Below are positions 52,489-60,945 of a DNA stretch of 64,000 nucleotides, in pieces (the first letter of the stretch is position 1; the number at the start of each line of letters is the position of its first letter). The position numbers and the translations under genes were made by a program. The notes beneath the pieces are model-generated. The model made no database searches. It was given only the letters and a program-made list of their open reading frames with translations, and had not been told where the DNA came from. The DNA comes from Paenibacillus silviterrae (GTDB lineage: Bacteria; Bacillota; Bacilli; Paenibacillales; NBRC-103111): the NCBI RefSeq assembly GCF_030167925.1, contig NZ_JASKUT010000002.1:558001-622000 (forward strand), in the 5' to 3' direction.

Positions 52489-53379
52489 TCAGCTTGCAGC
52501 CTCGGGGAACAGCATACTAGCGAACCGCTCCGCTGCTAGAGATAGCTGAACGTTACGGCGTACCGCGAAGCCGATGCAGCGGGGTGGAAAGGCTTCCTCC
52601 AGCTGAAGTACGAAGAGTGCTTTGCTGCGAAGCTCTTCTTCGACGAAGGAGCGGGTGATGAAAGCGGCGCCATACCCGCGCATTGCGAATTCTACCAATA
52701 AATCGATGCTCCCGAGTTCGAAATCCGGTTTGACCGCCAAGCCTCTTGATCCGAACCATTGCTCAACGAAGCTCCTCGTACTGCTCCCTGAAGAGAGAAG
52801 AAGCAGTGGGAGCCCCACCAGCTCTTCCGATGGTATTGGACGCCCCGCAAGTTCCTTATAAGCCTCCCCAACTACGAAGCATTCCTCCAGCTGTGCTAAT
52901 GGTCGTATCTCCAATAAGGAATCCTCCAAAGGCAGATGAACTAAAGCACAATCGATCTTACCTTCCCGTAAACGCTGGGCAAGTTCCGGCGACTTTCCGT
53001 GAGATAACCGGATACGAACCCCCGGATGCATGCGGTGAAATAAATCTAGCTTCGGCAGCAGAAGATGCTTGATCAGGGATTCGCTTGCTCCAATCCGAAG
53101 CTCACCTTCCGTCAGCTGCTTAAGCTCCTGCACATGCTTCTGGGCGGCATCGAGCAGGGAGAAGGATTGCTCTACGTAAACCAGGAGCGACCGCCCCTCC
53201 TGCGTCAGCTCAACCCCCTTGGATAGTCTATGAAACAGCTTCACCCCGAGCGCTTCTTCCATCTGCTTTAACGCATAGCTCACGGAGGGCTGGGTAATGT
53301 GCAGCTCCTGGGCTGCCTTCGTTAAATTTCCATGCCGGGCCGTTTGTAAAAAAATGCGATACCACTCCAGATTCATCAT
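52489..53379 (-). CDS. LysR family transcriptional regulator
   Basis: A 296-residue LysR-type regulator. The helix-turn-helix is at about residues 3-62 (NLEWYRIFLQTARHGNLTKAAQELHITQPSVSYALKQMEEALGVKLFHR), and the periplasmic-binding-like effector domain is at about 90-290. It is divergent from aroA, 109 bases apart, with a T-N11-A style palindrome next to its start. LysR proteins usually control the divergent gene, here the last shikimate steps. The ligand is not known; a shikimate or aromatic intermediate is a natural guess. Confidence 0.92.
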   Translation of the reverse strand: MMNLEWYRIFLQTARHGNLTKAAQELHITQPSVSYALKQMEEALGVKLFHRLSKGVELTQEGRSLLVYVEQSFSLLDAAQKHVQELKQLTEGELRIGASESLIKHLLLPKLDLFHRMHPGVRIRLSHGKSPELAQRLREGKIDCALVHLPLEDSLLEIRPLAQLEECFVVGEAYKELAGRPIPSEELVGLPLLLLSSGSSTRSFVEQWFGSRGLAVKPDFELGSIDLLVEFAMRGYGAAFITRSFVEEELRSKALFVLQLEEAFPPRCIGFAVRRNVQLSLAAERFASMLFPEAAS

Positions 53380-53384
53380 ATGTT

Positions 53385-53465
53385 ATAGAACCTCTCTATG
53401 GGTTTATTCGAAAATTGCGATTTCACTTATTTCATTGCTCTTATTATAATCGGGTTAAGTTAACC
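53385..53465. promoter_or_regulatory. aroA promoter with candidate LysR operator
   Basis: ATAGA-ACCTC-TCTAT (53385-53399) is a perfect inverted repeat of LysR type. TTCACT (53422-53427) and TATAAT (53445-53450), 17 bases apart, form the aroA promoter. GGTTAA-G-TTAACC (53453-53465) is a perfect 13-base palindrome at the expected start of transcription and could be a second site. Confidence 0.5.
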
Positions 53466-53488
53466 GATCAATGGAGAGGTGATAGCAA

Positions 53489-54835
53489 ATGGAACAGCAC
53501 AACCCGGATCTGGAATCGCGGTCCCCGTGGTCCATGAATCATGAGAAACCGATGATAACCATCCATCCTCCCAAGGCTGCGGTAGCAGGCACAATAACTT
53601 TATCCGGCAGCAAAAGCCTGACCAATCGGGCTCTGATTATAGCGGCGCTTGCCGAGGGCACCTCCCGGCTTGAAGGGATCTTACGAAGCGACGATTCCTA
53701 TTGGTGCTTGGATTGTTTAACCAAGCTTGGCGTGAACGTATCCATGGAAGGAGAGACGGCCTACGTAACAGGCTGCGGCGGCGCTTGGCCGGTTCGCTCC
53801 GGCGAGCTCTACGTAGGCGCGGCAGGCACGGTAGCGCGCTTCCTGCCTGGGGCGTTAGCCGCCTCCGATCACGGAAGCTGGACCGTCACAGGCAGCAAAC
53901 GGATGGGCGAGAGGCCGCTGGCGCCGCTGCTGAGCGCGCTGTCGGATCTGGGTGCAAGCATTCGAAGCGGAGAAGCGGACCGAAGTGTGCCGTTCACCTT
54001 GGAGGCACGGGGGCTTCGAGGAGGAGAGGCTGCGCTGCCGGGCGCGACCTCCAGTCAGTTTATCAGCGGTTTGCTGATAGCCGCACCATATGCGGCAAGC
54101 CCGCTGACGATTCGCATCAATGGCGAGGTAGTTCAGCGCGATTATGTGGACATGACATTATCTATGATGCGGTTGTTCGGTATTTACCCCAAGGTAATCG
54201 ATAACGGTCAAGCTATAAGTGTCCCGGTAGGCAAATACCAGGCGCAGTCCATTCGTTTAGAGCCGGATGTGTCCGCGTGCTGCTACTTCTGGGCATTAGC
54301 CGCAGTAACGGAAGGCCGTATTCGAATCGAAGGCATATGTGCCGCAGCAACAAGCCAGCCGGATATCGAAATACTGAAGGTGCTGGAGCGGATGGGCTGC
54401 TCCGTCGTGCGAGGCGTTGATTTCGTAGAGGTTGCGGGAACAAGGCAATTGAAGGGCGGATTCACCGTTAGCATGAAAGCCTGGTCCGACCAGACGCTTA
54501 CCGTCGCTGCTATGGCCGTATTTGCGGACGCGCCTATAACTATGATCGACGCGGCCCATATCCGGCACCATGAATGCGACCGCATTTCCGCTATTTGTGC
54601 CGAGCTTCGGAAGCTTGGCATTCGGGTCGACGAGCGGCAGGATGGATTGACGGTGTACCCCGGCCAGCCGATTGCGGCGGTGCTGGAAACCCATGACGAT
54701 CACCGGATGGCCATGGCCCTATCGCTCATCGGTGCTAGAATCGAGGGAATCCGCCTTATGGACCCGGGCTGTGTCTCAAAGACCTGTCCGGATTATTTTG
54801 ACCGATTGTCCGCTTTGGGGATGGGAATACAATAA
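53489..54835 (+). CDS. aroA: 5-enolpyruvylshikimate-3-phosphate synthase
   Basis: A 448-residue EPSP synthase, which joins shikimate-3-phosphate and phosphoenolpyruvate. Present are the substrate-binding LSGSKSLTNRALI near residue 38, the PEP/glyphosate loop GAAGTVARF (in place of the usual GNAGT with R), the catalytic Asp in SDQTLTVAAM, the HECDR block, THDDHRMAMA and SKTCPDYF. The loop retains Gly and Thr but has Ala at the usual Asn position and Phe after Arg, so glyphosate sensitivity may differ from the classical enzymes. About 20 extra N-terminal residues precede the core. ATG 53489 follows GAGAGGTGA. It is in an operon with aroC and divergent from a LysR gene. Confidence 0.92.
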   Translation: MEQHNPDLESRSPWSMNHEKPMITIHPPKAAVAGTITLSGSKSLTNRALIIAALAEGTSRLEGILRSDDSYWCLDCLTKLGVNVSMEGETAYVTGCGGAWPVRSGELYVGAAGTVARFLPGALAASDHGSWTVTGSKRMGERPLAPLLSALSDLGASIRSGEADRSVPFTLEARGLRGGEAALPGATSSQFISGLLIAAPYAASPLTIRINGEVVQRDYVDMTLSMMRLFGIYPKVIDNGQAISVPVGKYQAQSIRLEPDVSACCYFWALAAVTEGRIRIEGICAAATSQPDIEILKVLERMGCSVVRGVDFVEVAGTRQLKGGFTVSMKAWSDQTLTVAAMAVFADAPITMIDAAHIRHHECDRISAICAELRKLGIRVDERQDGLTVYPGQPIAAVLETHDDHRMAMALSLIGARIEGIRLMDPGCVSKTCPDYFDRLSALGMGIQ

Positions 54836-54856
54836 AAATGCAAAGGAGGAAGCCTT

Positions 54857-55912
54857 ATGGCAGGCAATACGTTCGGGGAGCTGTTTCAAATCACGACCTT
54901 CGGGGAATCCCATGGCGAGGCAGTTGGAGTTATTGTGGACGGAGTCACCCCAGGCGTCGATCTCTGTGAATCGGACATACAGATCCAGATGGATAGGAGA
55001 AAGCCGGGACAATCCTCGGTGACCTCTCCGCGCAAGGAATATGACCGTGTTCACATACTGTCGGGAGTGTTCGAGGGCAAGACCACGGGTACACCGCTTA
55101 TGGTCATGCTGTATAACCAAGATATGAGACCGGAAGCTTACAGCGAGATTCAACACGCCTTTCGTCCGGGGCATGCGGATTATACGTATCTGCAAAAATA
55201 CGGCATTCGCGATCACCGGGGAAGCGGGAGGGCCTCCGGAAGGGAGACCGCCGGACGGGTTGCGGGCGGAGCTATTGCCCGTAAGCTGCTTGCCCGAAGG
55301 GGGGTGCAGGTGCTGGCATATACCCAAGAGCTAGGCGGGATTGCATGCCAATCCTTTGATGAGCAGGCGATCGAACGGAATGCTGTCCGTGCTTGTGACC
55401 CCGAGGCAGCGGTAAGGATGATCGAGAGGGTGGAGCAGCTGGCTGAGGCGGGCGACAGCTGCGGAGGCATTGTGGAATGCCGTATCCGAGGTGTGGCTCC
55501 GGGACTGGGCGAACCCGTATTCGATAAGCTGGATGCAGAGCTGGCTAAGGCGATGTTGTCTATAGGCGCGGTAAAAGGCATTGAGTTCGGTGCCGGCTTC
55601 TCCGCCGCCAGGATGCTCGGAAGCGAGCACAACGACGGGATGTGCGCGGAAGGCTTCATGAGCAATCACGCTGGAGGCATTCTAGGCGGGATCAGCACAG
55701 GGCAGGAGATCGTGTTCCGGATCGCTGTGAAGCCGACTTCGTCGATCTCCGTTCCGCAAAGGACGATCAACGTTCATGGGGATGAGCAGGAGATTCGTAC
55801 GATAGGCAGACACGATCCGTGTATTTGCCCGCGCATTGTACCTGTTGTCGAGGCGATGGCCTGTCTTGTGCTGGAGGATCAGTATAAACGGCAGGCAGCG
55901 ATACTAGGTTAA
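54857..55912 (+). CDS. aroC: Chorismate synthase
   Basis: A 351-residue FMN-dependent enzyme that converts EPSP to chorismate. Signatures are TFGESHGEAVGVIVDGVTPGV (start), RRKPGQSSVTSPRKE, FRPGHADYTYLQKYG followed by RDHRGSGRASGRETAGRVAGGAIAR, and NHAGGILGGISTGQ. The length is normal. ATG 54857 is 9 bases after AAAGGAGG. It begins 21 bases after aroA, so both are transcribed together. A decayed acetyltransferase gene overlaps its end on the other strand. Confidence 0.95.
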   Translation: MAGNTFGELFQITTFGESHGEAVGVIVDGVTPGVDLCESDIQIQMDRRKPGQSSVTSPRKEYDRVHILSGVFEGKTTGTPLMVMLYNQDMRPEAYSEIQHAFRPGHADYTYLQKYGIRDHRGSGRASGRETAGRVAGGAIARKLLARRGVQVLAYTQELGGIACQSFDEQAIERNAVRACDPEAAVRMIERVEQLAEAGDSCGGIVECRIRGVAPGLGEPVFDKLDAELAKAMLSIGAVKGIEFGAGFSAARMLGSEHNDGMCAEGFMSNHAGGILGGISTGQEIVFRIAVKPTSSISVPQRTINVHGDEQEIRTIGRHDPCICPRIVPVVEAMACLVLEDQYKRQAAILG

Positions 55913-56217
55913 GGCTTGACCCTCCCCATAACAATGGTGCTGTAGTAATGGCCGTCGGAGAGCAGCTTGTCGTATTTCAGTACTCCTTCGACTTCAATGC
56001 CTAGAGACGTGTACAGTTCGATGGCCTTACGGTTCGTTTCCAGAACCTGTAAGGTCATTTTTTTCAACCCTGTCTCTTCAGCCCAAGCTATCGATTGCTG
56101 TAAAAGCTGCTTTCCTATGCCATATCCCCAATAATTCCGCAATATGTTCACAAGGAGTTCTATGTATGTTACATTAAAAATAATGGATAAATATACCACA
56201 TTCAATGATAGATTCAT
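55909..56217 (-). pseudogene. GNAT acetyltransferase remnant, N-terminal half missing
   Basis: Only the second half of a GNAT fold is recognisable: NYWGYGIGKQLLQQSIAWAEETGLKKMTLQVLETNRKAIELYTSLGIEVEG, ending YYSTIVMGRVKP. The first 25 or so codons (to about 56140) do not resemble the family, and no ribosome binding site is seen before the first ATG. A complete member would need about 60-70 more residues. Its stop overlaps the aroC stop and its 5' end runs into the next gene's promoter region. It is probably a truncated, non-functional copy. Confidence 0.6.
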
Positions 56218-56252
56218 CCGATTTATGGCATCTAAGCCTATGGAGGGATGTT

Positions 56253-57218
56253 ATGGAAAGCGGTTTCACTCAAGAGCATACGACAGCACGCTTTCGTCAA
56301 GCGCTGCAAGCGTTCGTTAAGAAGGTAGAGCAAGACGATCAAGTGATAGCTGCGATTCTTCTAGGCAGCTTATCTTATGATCAGGTTTGGGAGAAATCGG
56401 ACATTGACCTGAAGCTCATCGTCCATGACCAGAAGCTGGGTGTCGGCTACAAGTGCTTCGTTGAAGATGAGGTTCCGATGAATACCGGCATCATGACGCG
56501 CAATGAGTTCAAACGCTGGGTAGAGCGTGCAATAGCGGGGTCATTTCACCATTCCATGCTGGTGCGCAGCACATTATTGTTCACGAAGGATGCTTCGATT
56601 GCAGACTACTTTGAGCGAATTCGGTACGTAGGGAGCCGGGACCGGCAGCTGCAGCTGCTTCGATTGGGAAGCCATACCCTCAGTATGCTGGCGAAGGCGG
56701 AGAAGTGGCTCTATGTCAAACGGGATGTCTCTTACAGCGCGTTCTGGATTATAAAGATGGTCGATATCTTGTCGCAAATCGAGGTGTTACTGCACGCCGA
56801 TGTACCGATGCGGGAGGCGGTTCATCAGGCGCTGGCTTATCATCCTGAATTTTTCCAGGCCATCTATACAGAGATGATCCGCGGGGAGATAAGCGAAGCG
56901 AAGGTAGAGTCGGCCTTGCAAAAAATCAATGACTATCTGAATGACAAGGCGGAGCAGCTGTTTGAGCCGATTGTAACGTACCTCAAGGAAGAGATGGACC
57001 TCCGTACGGTTACGGAGATCGTGGACAAGTTCCGGGTCGTCATTGAGATCGATGCAGGTTCAGTGACGACGGCTTGCGATTGGCTGGCGGAACGCGGCCT
57101 CTTGATGAAGGCGGAGGCGGAGACGAAGGCTACGCCGAAGAGCCGGGTAGCCCTGACGGAGCCGGCCTATGCCTTCGAAAGCGAAGAAGATACGGATTGG
57201 GAGCTGATGGGCAGCTAA
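56253..57218 (+). CDS. Nucleotidyltransferase with C-terminal winged-helix-like region
   Basis: A 321-residue protein. The nucleotidyltransferase motif GSLSYDQVWEKSDIDLKLIV at about residues 37-56 has the GS and the two metal-binding Asp residues of the pol-beta superfamily. The middle part (about 120-240) is helical. The end (about 250-305, LRTVTEIVDKFRVVIEIDAGSVTTACDWLAERGLLMKAEAE followed by SRVALTEPAYAF) looks like a winged helix. ATG 56253 follows GGAGGGATG. Its stop overlaps the start of the UvrA-like gene by one base (TAATG), so the two are translationally coupled. Known relatives modify antibiotics, tRNA or proteins; the target is unknown. Confidence 0.72.
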   Translation: MESGFTQEHTTARFRQALQAFVKKVEQDDQVIAAILLGSLSYDQVWEKSDIDLKLIVHDQKLGVGYKCFVEDEVPMNTGIMTRNEFKRWVERAIAGSFHHSMLVRSTLLFTKDASIADYFERIRYVGSRDRQLQLLRLGSHTLSMLAKAEKWLYVKRDVSYSAFWIIKMVDILSQIEVLLHADVPMREAVHQALAYHPEFFQAIYTEMIRGEISEAKVESALQKINDYLNDKAEQLFEPIVTYLKEEMDLRTVTEIVDKFRVVIEIDAGSVTTACDWLAERGLLMKAEAETKATPKSRVALTEPAYAFESEEDTDWELMGS

Positions 57219-60094
57219 TGAAGCAGTACATTGAAGTACGCGGCGCAAGACAGAACAATTTGCAAAATATTGATGTCAATATTCCTCGAGATAAACTAAC
57301 GGTTATTACCGGGGTCAGCGGCTCGGGCAAATCTTCACTGGCGTTTGAGGTGATCTACGGAGAGGGACAGCGGAAATTTCTCGAATCTCTCTCCAACTTC
57401 TCGAAGAGCCGCATGACGCAGCTGAAGAAGCCGGACGTCGATTTTGTCTTCGGTTTGTCCCCGGTGATTGCAATTGAGCAGAAAAAAGGGATCGTCAATC
57501 CCCGCTCGACGGTAGGGACGATGACGGATATTTACGATTTCCTTCGGCTCCTGTTTGCCTCGGCGGGGGAAGCGAGCTGCCCATTCTGCGACCATCCTGT
57601 GCCGATCCGTTCGGCTGCCCAAATGATCGATCGAATTCAGCAGCTTCCTGATGGGACCGTGCTGGAGGTACTGGCTCCGATTTTTAAAATATTCGGTGAA
57701 ACCTATGAAACGACATTTGATGAAATACGGGGGAAAGGCTTTCGAACGGTCAATATCGACGGAGTACGCCACAGTCTCGGCGATCCTGTCGAGCTGGACG
57801 AGGAAGCGGACTACCGAATGGAAGTTGTGGTTGATAAGGTGATCGTGGGCCGCGATGTATTCAAGCCTCTCACTAAGACGATTGAGAACAGTCTGAAGCT
57901 CATTGGAGAAGGCTACATTCGCTTTGAAATCGTCGGTCATCCGAACGGGGCGGAGGCTACCATCGAGAAATTCTATAACGGCTTCGCTTGTCCGGAGCAT
58001 CATTTAACGATGGGGGAGCTGCAGCCGAACTATTTTTCCTTTAACGATCCGGACAGCGCGTGCCGTACTTGCGGCGGCATCGGCACGTTCATGCGGGCGG
58101 AGGCGCGGTTCCTATTAAAGAACGGGAACAAGTCCATCAACAAAGGCGCGATTGATCCGAAGCTGATCAATACGAGCAATCCCTCCACCTGGATATGGTC
58201 GTTGGTACGAAGTATGGCGAAGCATTACGGCATCGATCTCGATGCGCCGTTCCATGAGCTTCCGGAATCGGCGCGTCAACTGCTGTTCTACGGCACGAAG
58301 GGAGAGAAATTCCCCTTCCTTCCGGAGGAGGCGGCATCGAAAACACAATCGCGGCACGTCGGAAAGCTGATGAGCTTCGGCGGTTTCGTGGGCATCACCA
58401 ACCGGTGGTATAAGCTGTATCTGAAGCGCAAGGCTTCATCCCCGAGCGAGGAGGAGTTTTACAAACGCGTGATGGTGGAGCATACGTGTCCCGACTGCGA
58501 AGGCAAGAAGCTGAAGCCCCAGCGGTTTCGAGTCAAGGTGGGGGGAGCGGATATTCACGAGCTTTGTGAGCTTTCGCTTCAAGAGCTATACCCGTTCCTG
58601 AATCGTGTGGAGCTGATGCCCGCTAAGGCGCATGTCGGTCGGCAGATTATCGCCGAGATCGTTTCCCGGCTTATGCTGCTGCTGGATATCGGGCTCGATT
58701 ATTTGAGCTTAGGACGACGCTCGGATACGATATCCGGCGGCGAAGCGCAGCGCATCCGGCTTTCGACGCAGATCAGTTCCGGGCTCATGGGTATGTTATA
58801 TGTATTGGATGAGCCCAGCATCGGGCTCCACGCAAGGGACAGCATCCGGATTATCGATACTCTGAAAAAGCTGCGAGATATCGGGAACACGATCATCGTG
58901 GTGGAGCACGATATCGATACGATCTGCAGCGCCGATTATATTATCGAAGTGGGGCCCGGTCCGGGAACCCGCGGCGGGAGAATCATTGCCGAGGGTTCGG
59001 CGGAGGAGCTAAGGGCCCATCCCGAATCGGTCACAGGCTCCTTCCTTAAGGGAAGCAGCCGTATTGAGATTCCTCCGGTTCGCCGGTCTTCGAACGGCTC
59101 CGTGTTATCTATTCGCGGCGCCCGAGCCAATAATTTGCGCAATGTGGACGTGGACATCCCTCTCGGAGTCCTTGTCTGCATCACCGGGGTTTCCGGCTCC
59201 GGCAAAAGCACGCTCATTAACGAGGTCATGAGCAAGCAGCTGTATGCCCATTTTCACGATGCCCGCATTGTTCCTGGGGAGCACGATGCTCTGCTGGGGC
59301 ATGAGCAATTGACCGGGATCGTGACCATAGACCAGTCGCCGATCGGACGCAGCACCCGCTCGAATCCGGCGACGTATGTCGGCTTCTTCGATAAGATCCG
59401 CGAGCTGTTTGCCGCCGCCGCCAGCGAAGAGGGCAAGGGGCTGACGAAGAATGATTTCGGCTTCAATCAAAAGAACGGCGGACGCTGCGAGCACTGCCAA
59501 GGCGAGGGCGTAGTAACGACGCAGCTGCAGTTCATGCCCGACATCGAATCCGTCTGTCCGGCATGTAAGGGGGCGAGGTTCAACGAAGAAGTGCTGGAGG
59601 TTCGCATCAAGGACCGTCACATCGCTCAGGTGCTGGAGATGAGTATCGAGGAAGCGGTCGAATTTTTTGAGCATCAACCCTATATTCAGCATAAGCTCCG
59701 AGTATTGAATGAACTCGGTCTCGGATACTTGCGTCTCGGCCAGTCCTCGACGACGCTTTCGGGCGGAGAAGCCCAGCGTATTAAGCTGGCAACGGAGCTA
59801 AGTAAAATGAAGCGGGGCTCCCACAACCTGTACATCCTTGACGAGCCTACGACAGGCTTGCATTTGCACGATATTCAGAAGCTGATTGATTGTATTCAAA
59901 AGCTGGTGGAGGCCGGGCATTCGGTTGTGGTGATCGAACATCATCTGGATATGATCAAGGTAGCGGACTACGTGATCGATATGGGACCCGAGGGAGGAAA
60001 GAACGGAGGCAGGGTCATCGCCTCCGGCACGCCGGAGGAAGTGGCCCGTTCGAAAGGTTCGTTGACGGGAAAGTTTTTGCGAGAGCTTCTCTAA
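57218..60094 (+). CDS. UvrA paralogue (excinuclease-type ABC ATPase)
   Basis: A 958-residue protein with the two-ATPase UvrA layout. The first Walker A is GVSGSGKSSLAFEVIYGEGQRKFLESLS, the second GVSGSGKSTLINEV. Both signatures (SGGEAQRIRLSTQ and SGGEAQRIKLATEL) and D-loop regions (DEPSIGLHARD, DEPTTGLHLHD) are present. Four cysteine pairs (CPFC; CRTC; CPDC; CEHC with CPAC) form the zinc modules. The ATG overlaps the nucleotidyltransferase stop (TAATG). The gene is not next to uvrB, so this is probably an accessory UvrA paralogue of the antibiotic-resistance or DNA-damage type rather than the housekeeping uvrA; this cannot be shown here. Confidence 0.88.
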   Translation: MKQYIEVRGARQNNLQNIDVNIPRDKLTVITGVSGSGKSSLAFEVIYGEGQRKFLESLSNFSKSRMTQLKKPDVDFVFGLSPVIAIEQKKGIVNPRSTVGTMTDIYDFLRLLFASAGEASCPFCDHPVPIRSAAQMIDRIQQLPDGTVLEVLAPIFKIFGETYETTFDEIRGKGFRTVNIDGVRHSLGDPVELDEEADYRMEVVVDKVIVGRDVFKPLTKTIENSLKLIGEGYIRFEIVGHPNGAEATIEKFYNGFACPEHHLTMGELQPNYFSFNDPDSACRTCGGIGTFMRAEARFLLKNGNKSINKGAIDPKLINTSNPSTWIWSLVRSMAKHYGIDLDAPFHELPESARQLLFYGTKGEKFPFLPEEAASKTQSRHVGKLMSFGGFVGITNRWYKLYLKRKASSPSEEEFYKRVMVEHTCPDCEGKKLKPQRFRVKVGGADIHELCELSLQELYPFLNRVELMPAKAHVGRQIIAEIVSRLMLLLDIGLDYLSLGRRSDTISGGEAQRIRLSTQISSGLMGMLYVLDEPSIGLHARDSIRIIDTLKKLRDIGNTIIVVEHDIDTICSADYIIEVGPGPGTRGGRIIAEGSAEELRAHPESVTGSFLKGSSRIEIPPVRRSSNGSVLSIRGARANNLRNVDVDIPLGVLVCITGVSGSGKSTLINEVMSKQLYAHFHDARIVPGEHDALLGHEQLTGIVTIDQSPIGRSTRSNPATYVGFFDKIRELFAAAASEEGKGLTKNDFGFNQKNGGRCEHCQGEGVVTTQLQFMPDIESVCPACKGARFNEEVLEVRIKDRHIAQVLEMSIEEAVEFFEHQPYIQHKLRVLNELGLGYLRLGQSSTTLSGGEAQRIKLATELSKMKRGSHNLYILDEPTTGLHLHDIQKLIDCIQKLVEAGHSVVVIEHHLDMIKVADYVIDMGPEGGKNGGRVIASGTPEEVARSKGSLTGKFLRELL

Positions 60095-60151
60095 TGGATA
60101 GATTTCTTTGACCAATGGCATCTGGTAAGTAAGGGGGAAGGAGGGCAGCGA

Positions 60152-60925
60152 TTGCTAACGGTAGAAGAAATAGGCAAGACCGGATTAGGCGGAAGGGCCG
60201 CGATCCTAAATAAAGCAAACTCGGAAGCGGATCGGGAGCTGGTTGAACGTGCGCGAAGCGGGGATCAGGAAGCTTTCGGCGAGCTGGTGCGGGCTCATCG
60301 GGCAAAGGCCTACGGCTGGGCGAATACGATCGCACGGGACGCCTTTTTGGCGGAGGATATCGTTCAGGATGCACTGATACGGGCATTTTTACATTTGGGG
60401 AATTTGACGGATACCCGGCGGTTTCTGCCATGGCTTCATACGATCATTCGCAATCAAGCCTATATGAAGCTTCGCCGCGGCGGTCCTTTTCGCAAAGAAC
60501 AGCCGTTCACTTCTTTATCCCCTCGACCTAGACGTTCAGAAGATGCCGGCGGTGAGACGGATTGGGGGGATCTCGACCGCATTCTGTATCGGATGTCCCG
60601 ATCGGCAGCAGAGGAGGTCACAAGAAACGGCGACCCTGCACAGAGTGATCTTCGAAGAGAGCTGATGGAGCAAATTCATGCACTGCTGCACTGTCTCAGT
60701 AAGCGGGAGAGGCAAATCTTTGAAGCCCATTTCTTCGGCGAGCTGTCTCCCGCCGACATAGCGCAGCTGTTCGACACGTCTACGGCAAATGTATATAACC
60801 TGTTATCGCGGTCGAGAGCAAAGGTGCAGAGGGAACGAATTCGCGTAACGATTAGCGGCTATGTCCAGAAACGAGCGGAGACGGGGCGAAAGCGGGTTAA
60901 CATTTTGTCCTGTCCCTCAATCTAA
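60152..60925 (+). CDS. ECF-type RNA polymerase sigma factor
   Basis: A 257-residue sigma factor, longer than usual, with region 2 at about 30-100 (ELVERARSGDQEAFGELVRAHRAKAYGWANTIARDAFLAEDIVQDALIRAFLHLG and RRFLPWLHTIIRNQAYMKLRR) and region 4 at about 180-235 (LHCLSKRERQIFEAHFFGELSPADIAQLFDTSTANVYNLLSRSR). The spacer between them is long and basic and contains Ser/Arg-rich sequence. The start is TTG 60152 after AAGGAGGG. The end overlaps the region of the next gene's start (TAATG), so the two are in one operon. The linked gene may encode its regulator. Confidence 0.85.
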   Translation: MLTVEEIGKTGLGGRAAILNKANSEADRELVERARSGDQEAFGELVRAHRAKAYGWANTIARDAFLAEDIVQDALIRAFLHLGNLTDTRRFLPWLHTIIRNQAYMKLRRGGPFRKEQPFTSLSPRPRRSEDAGGETDWGDLDRILYRMSRSAAEEVTRNGDPAQSDLRRELMEQIHALLHCLSKRERQIFEAHFFGELSPADIAQLFDTSTANVYNLLSRSRAKVQRERIRVTISGYVQKRAETGRKRVNILSCPSI

Positions 60926-60945
60926 TGAAGGAAGGAGTTGAGTAC

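Noticed and set aside
56205..56252. Upstream extension of the nucleotidyltransferase frame
   Set aside because: No binding site before 56205, and GGAGGGATG stands directly before ATG 56253.
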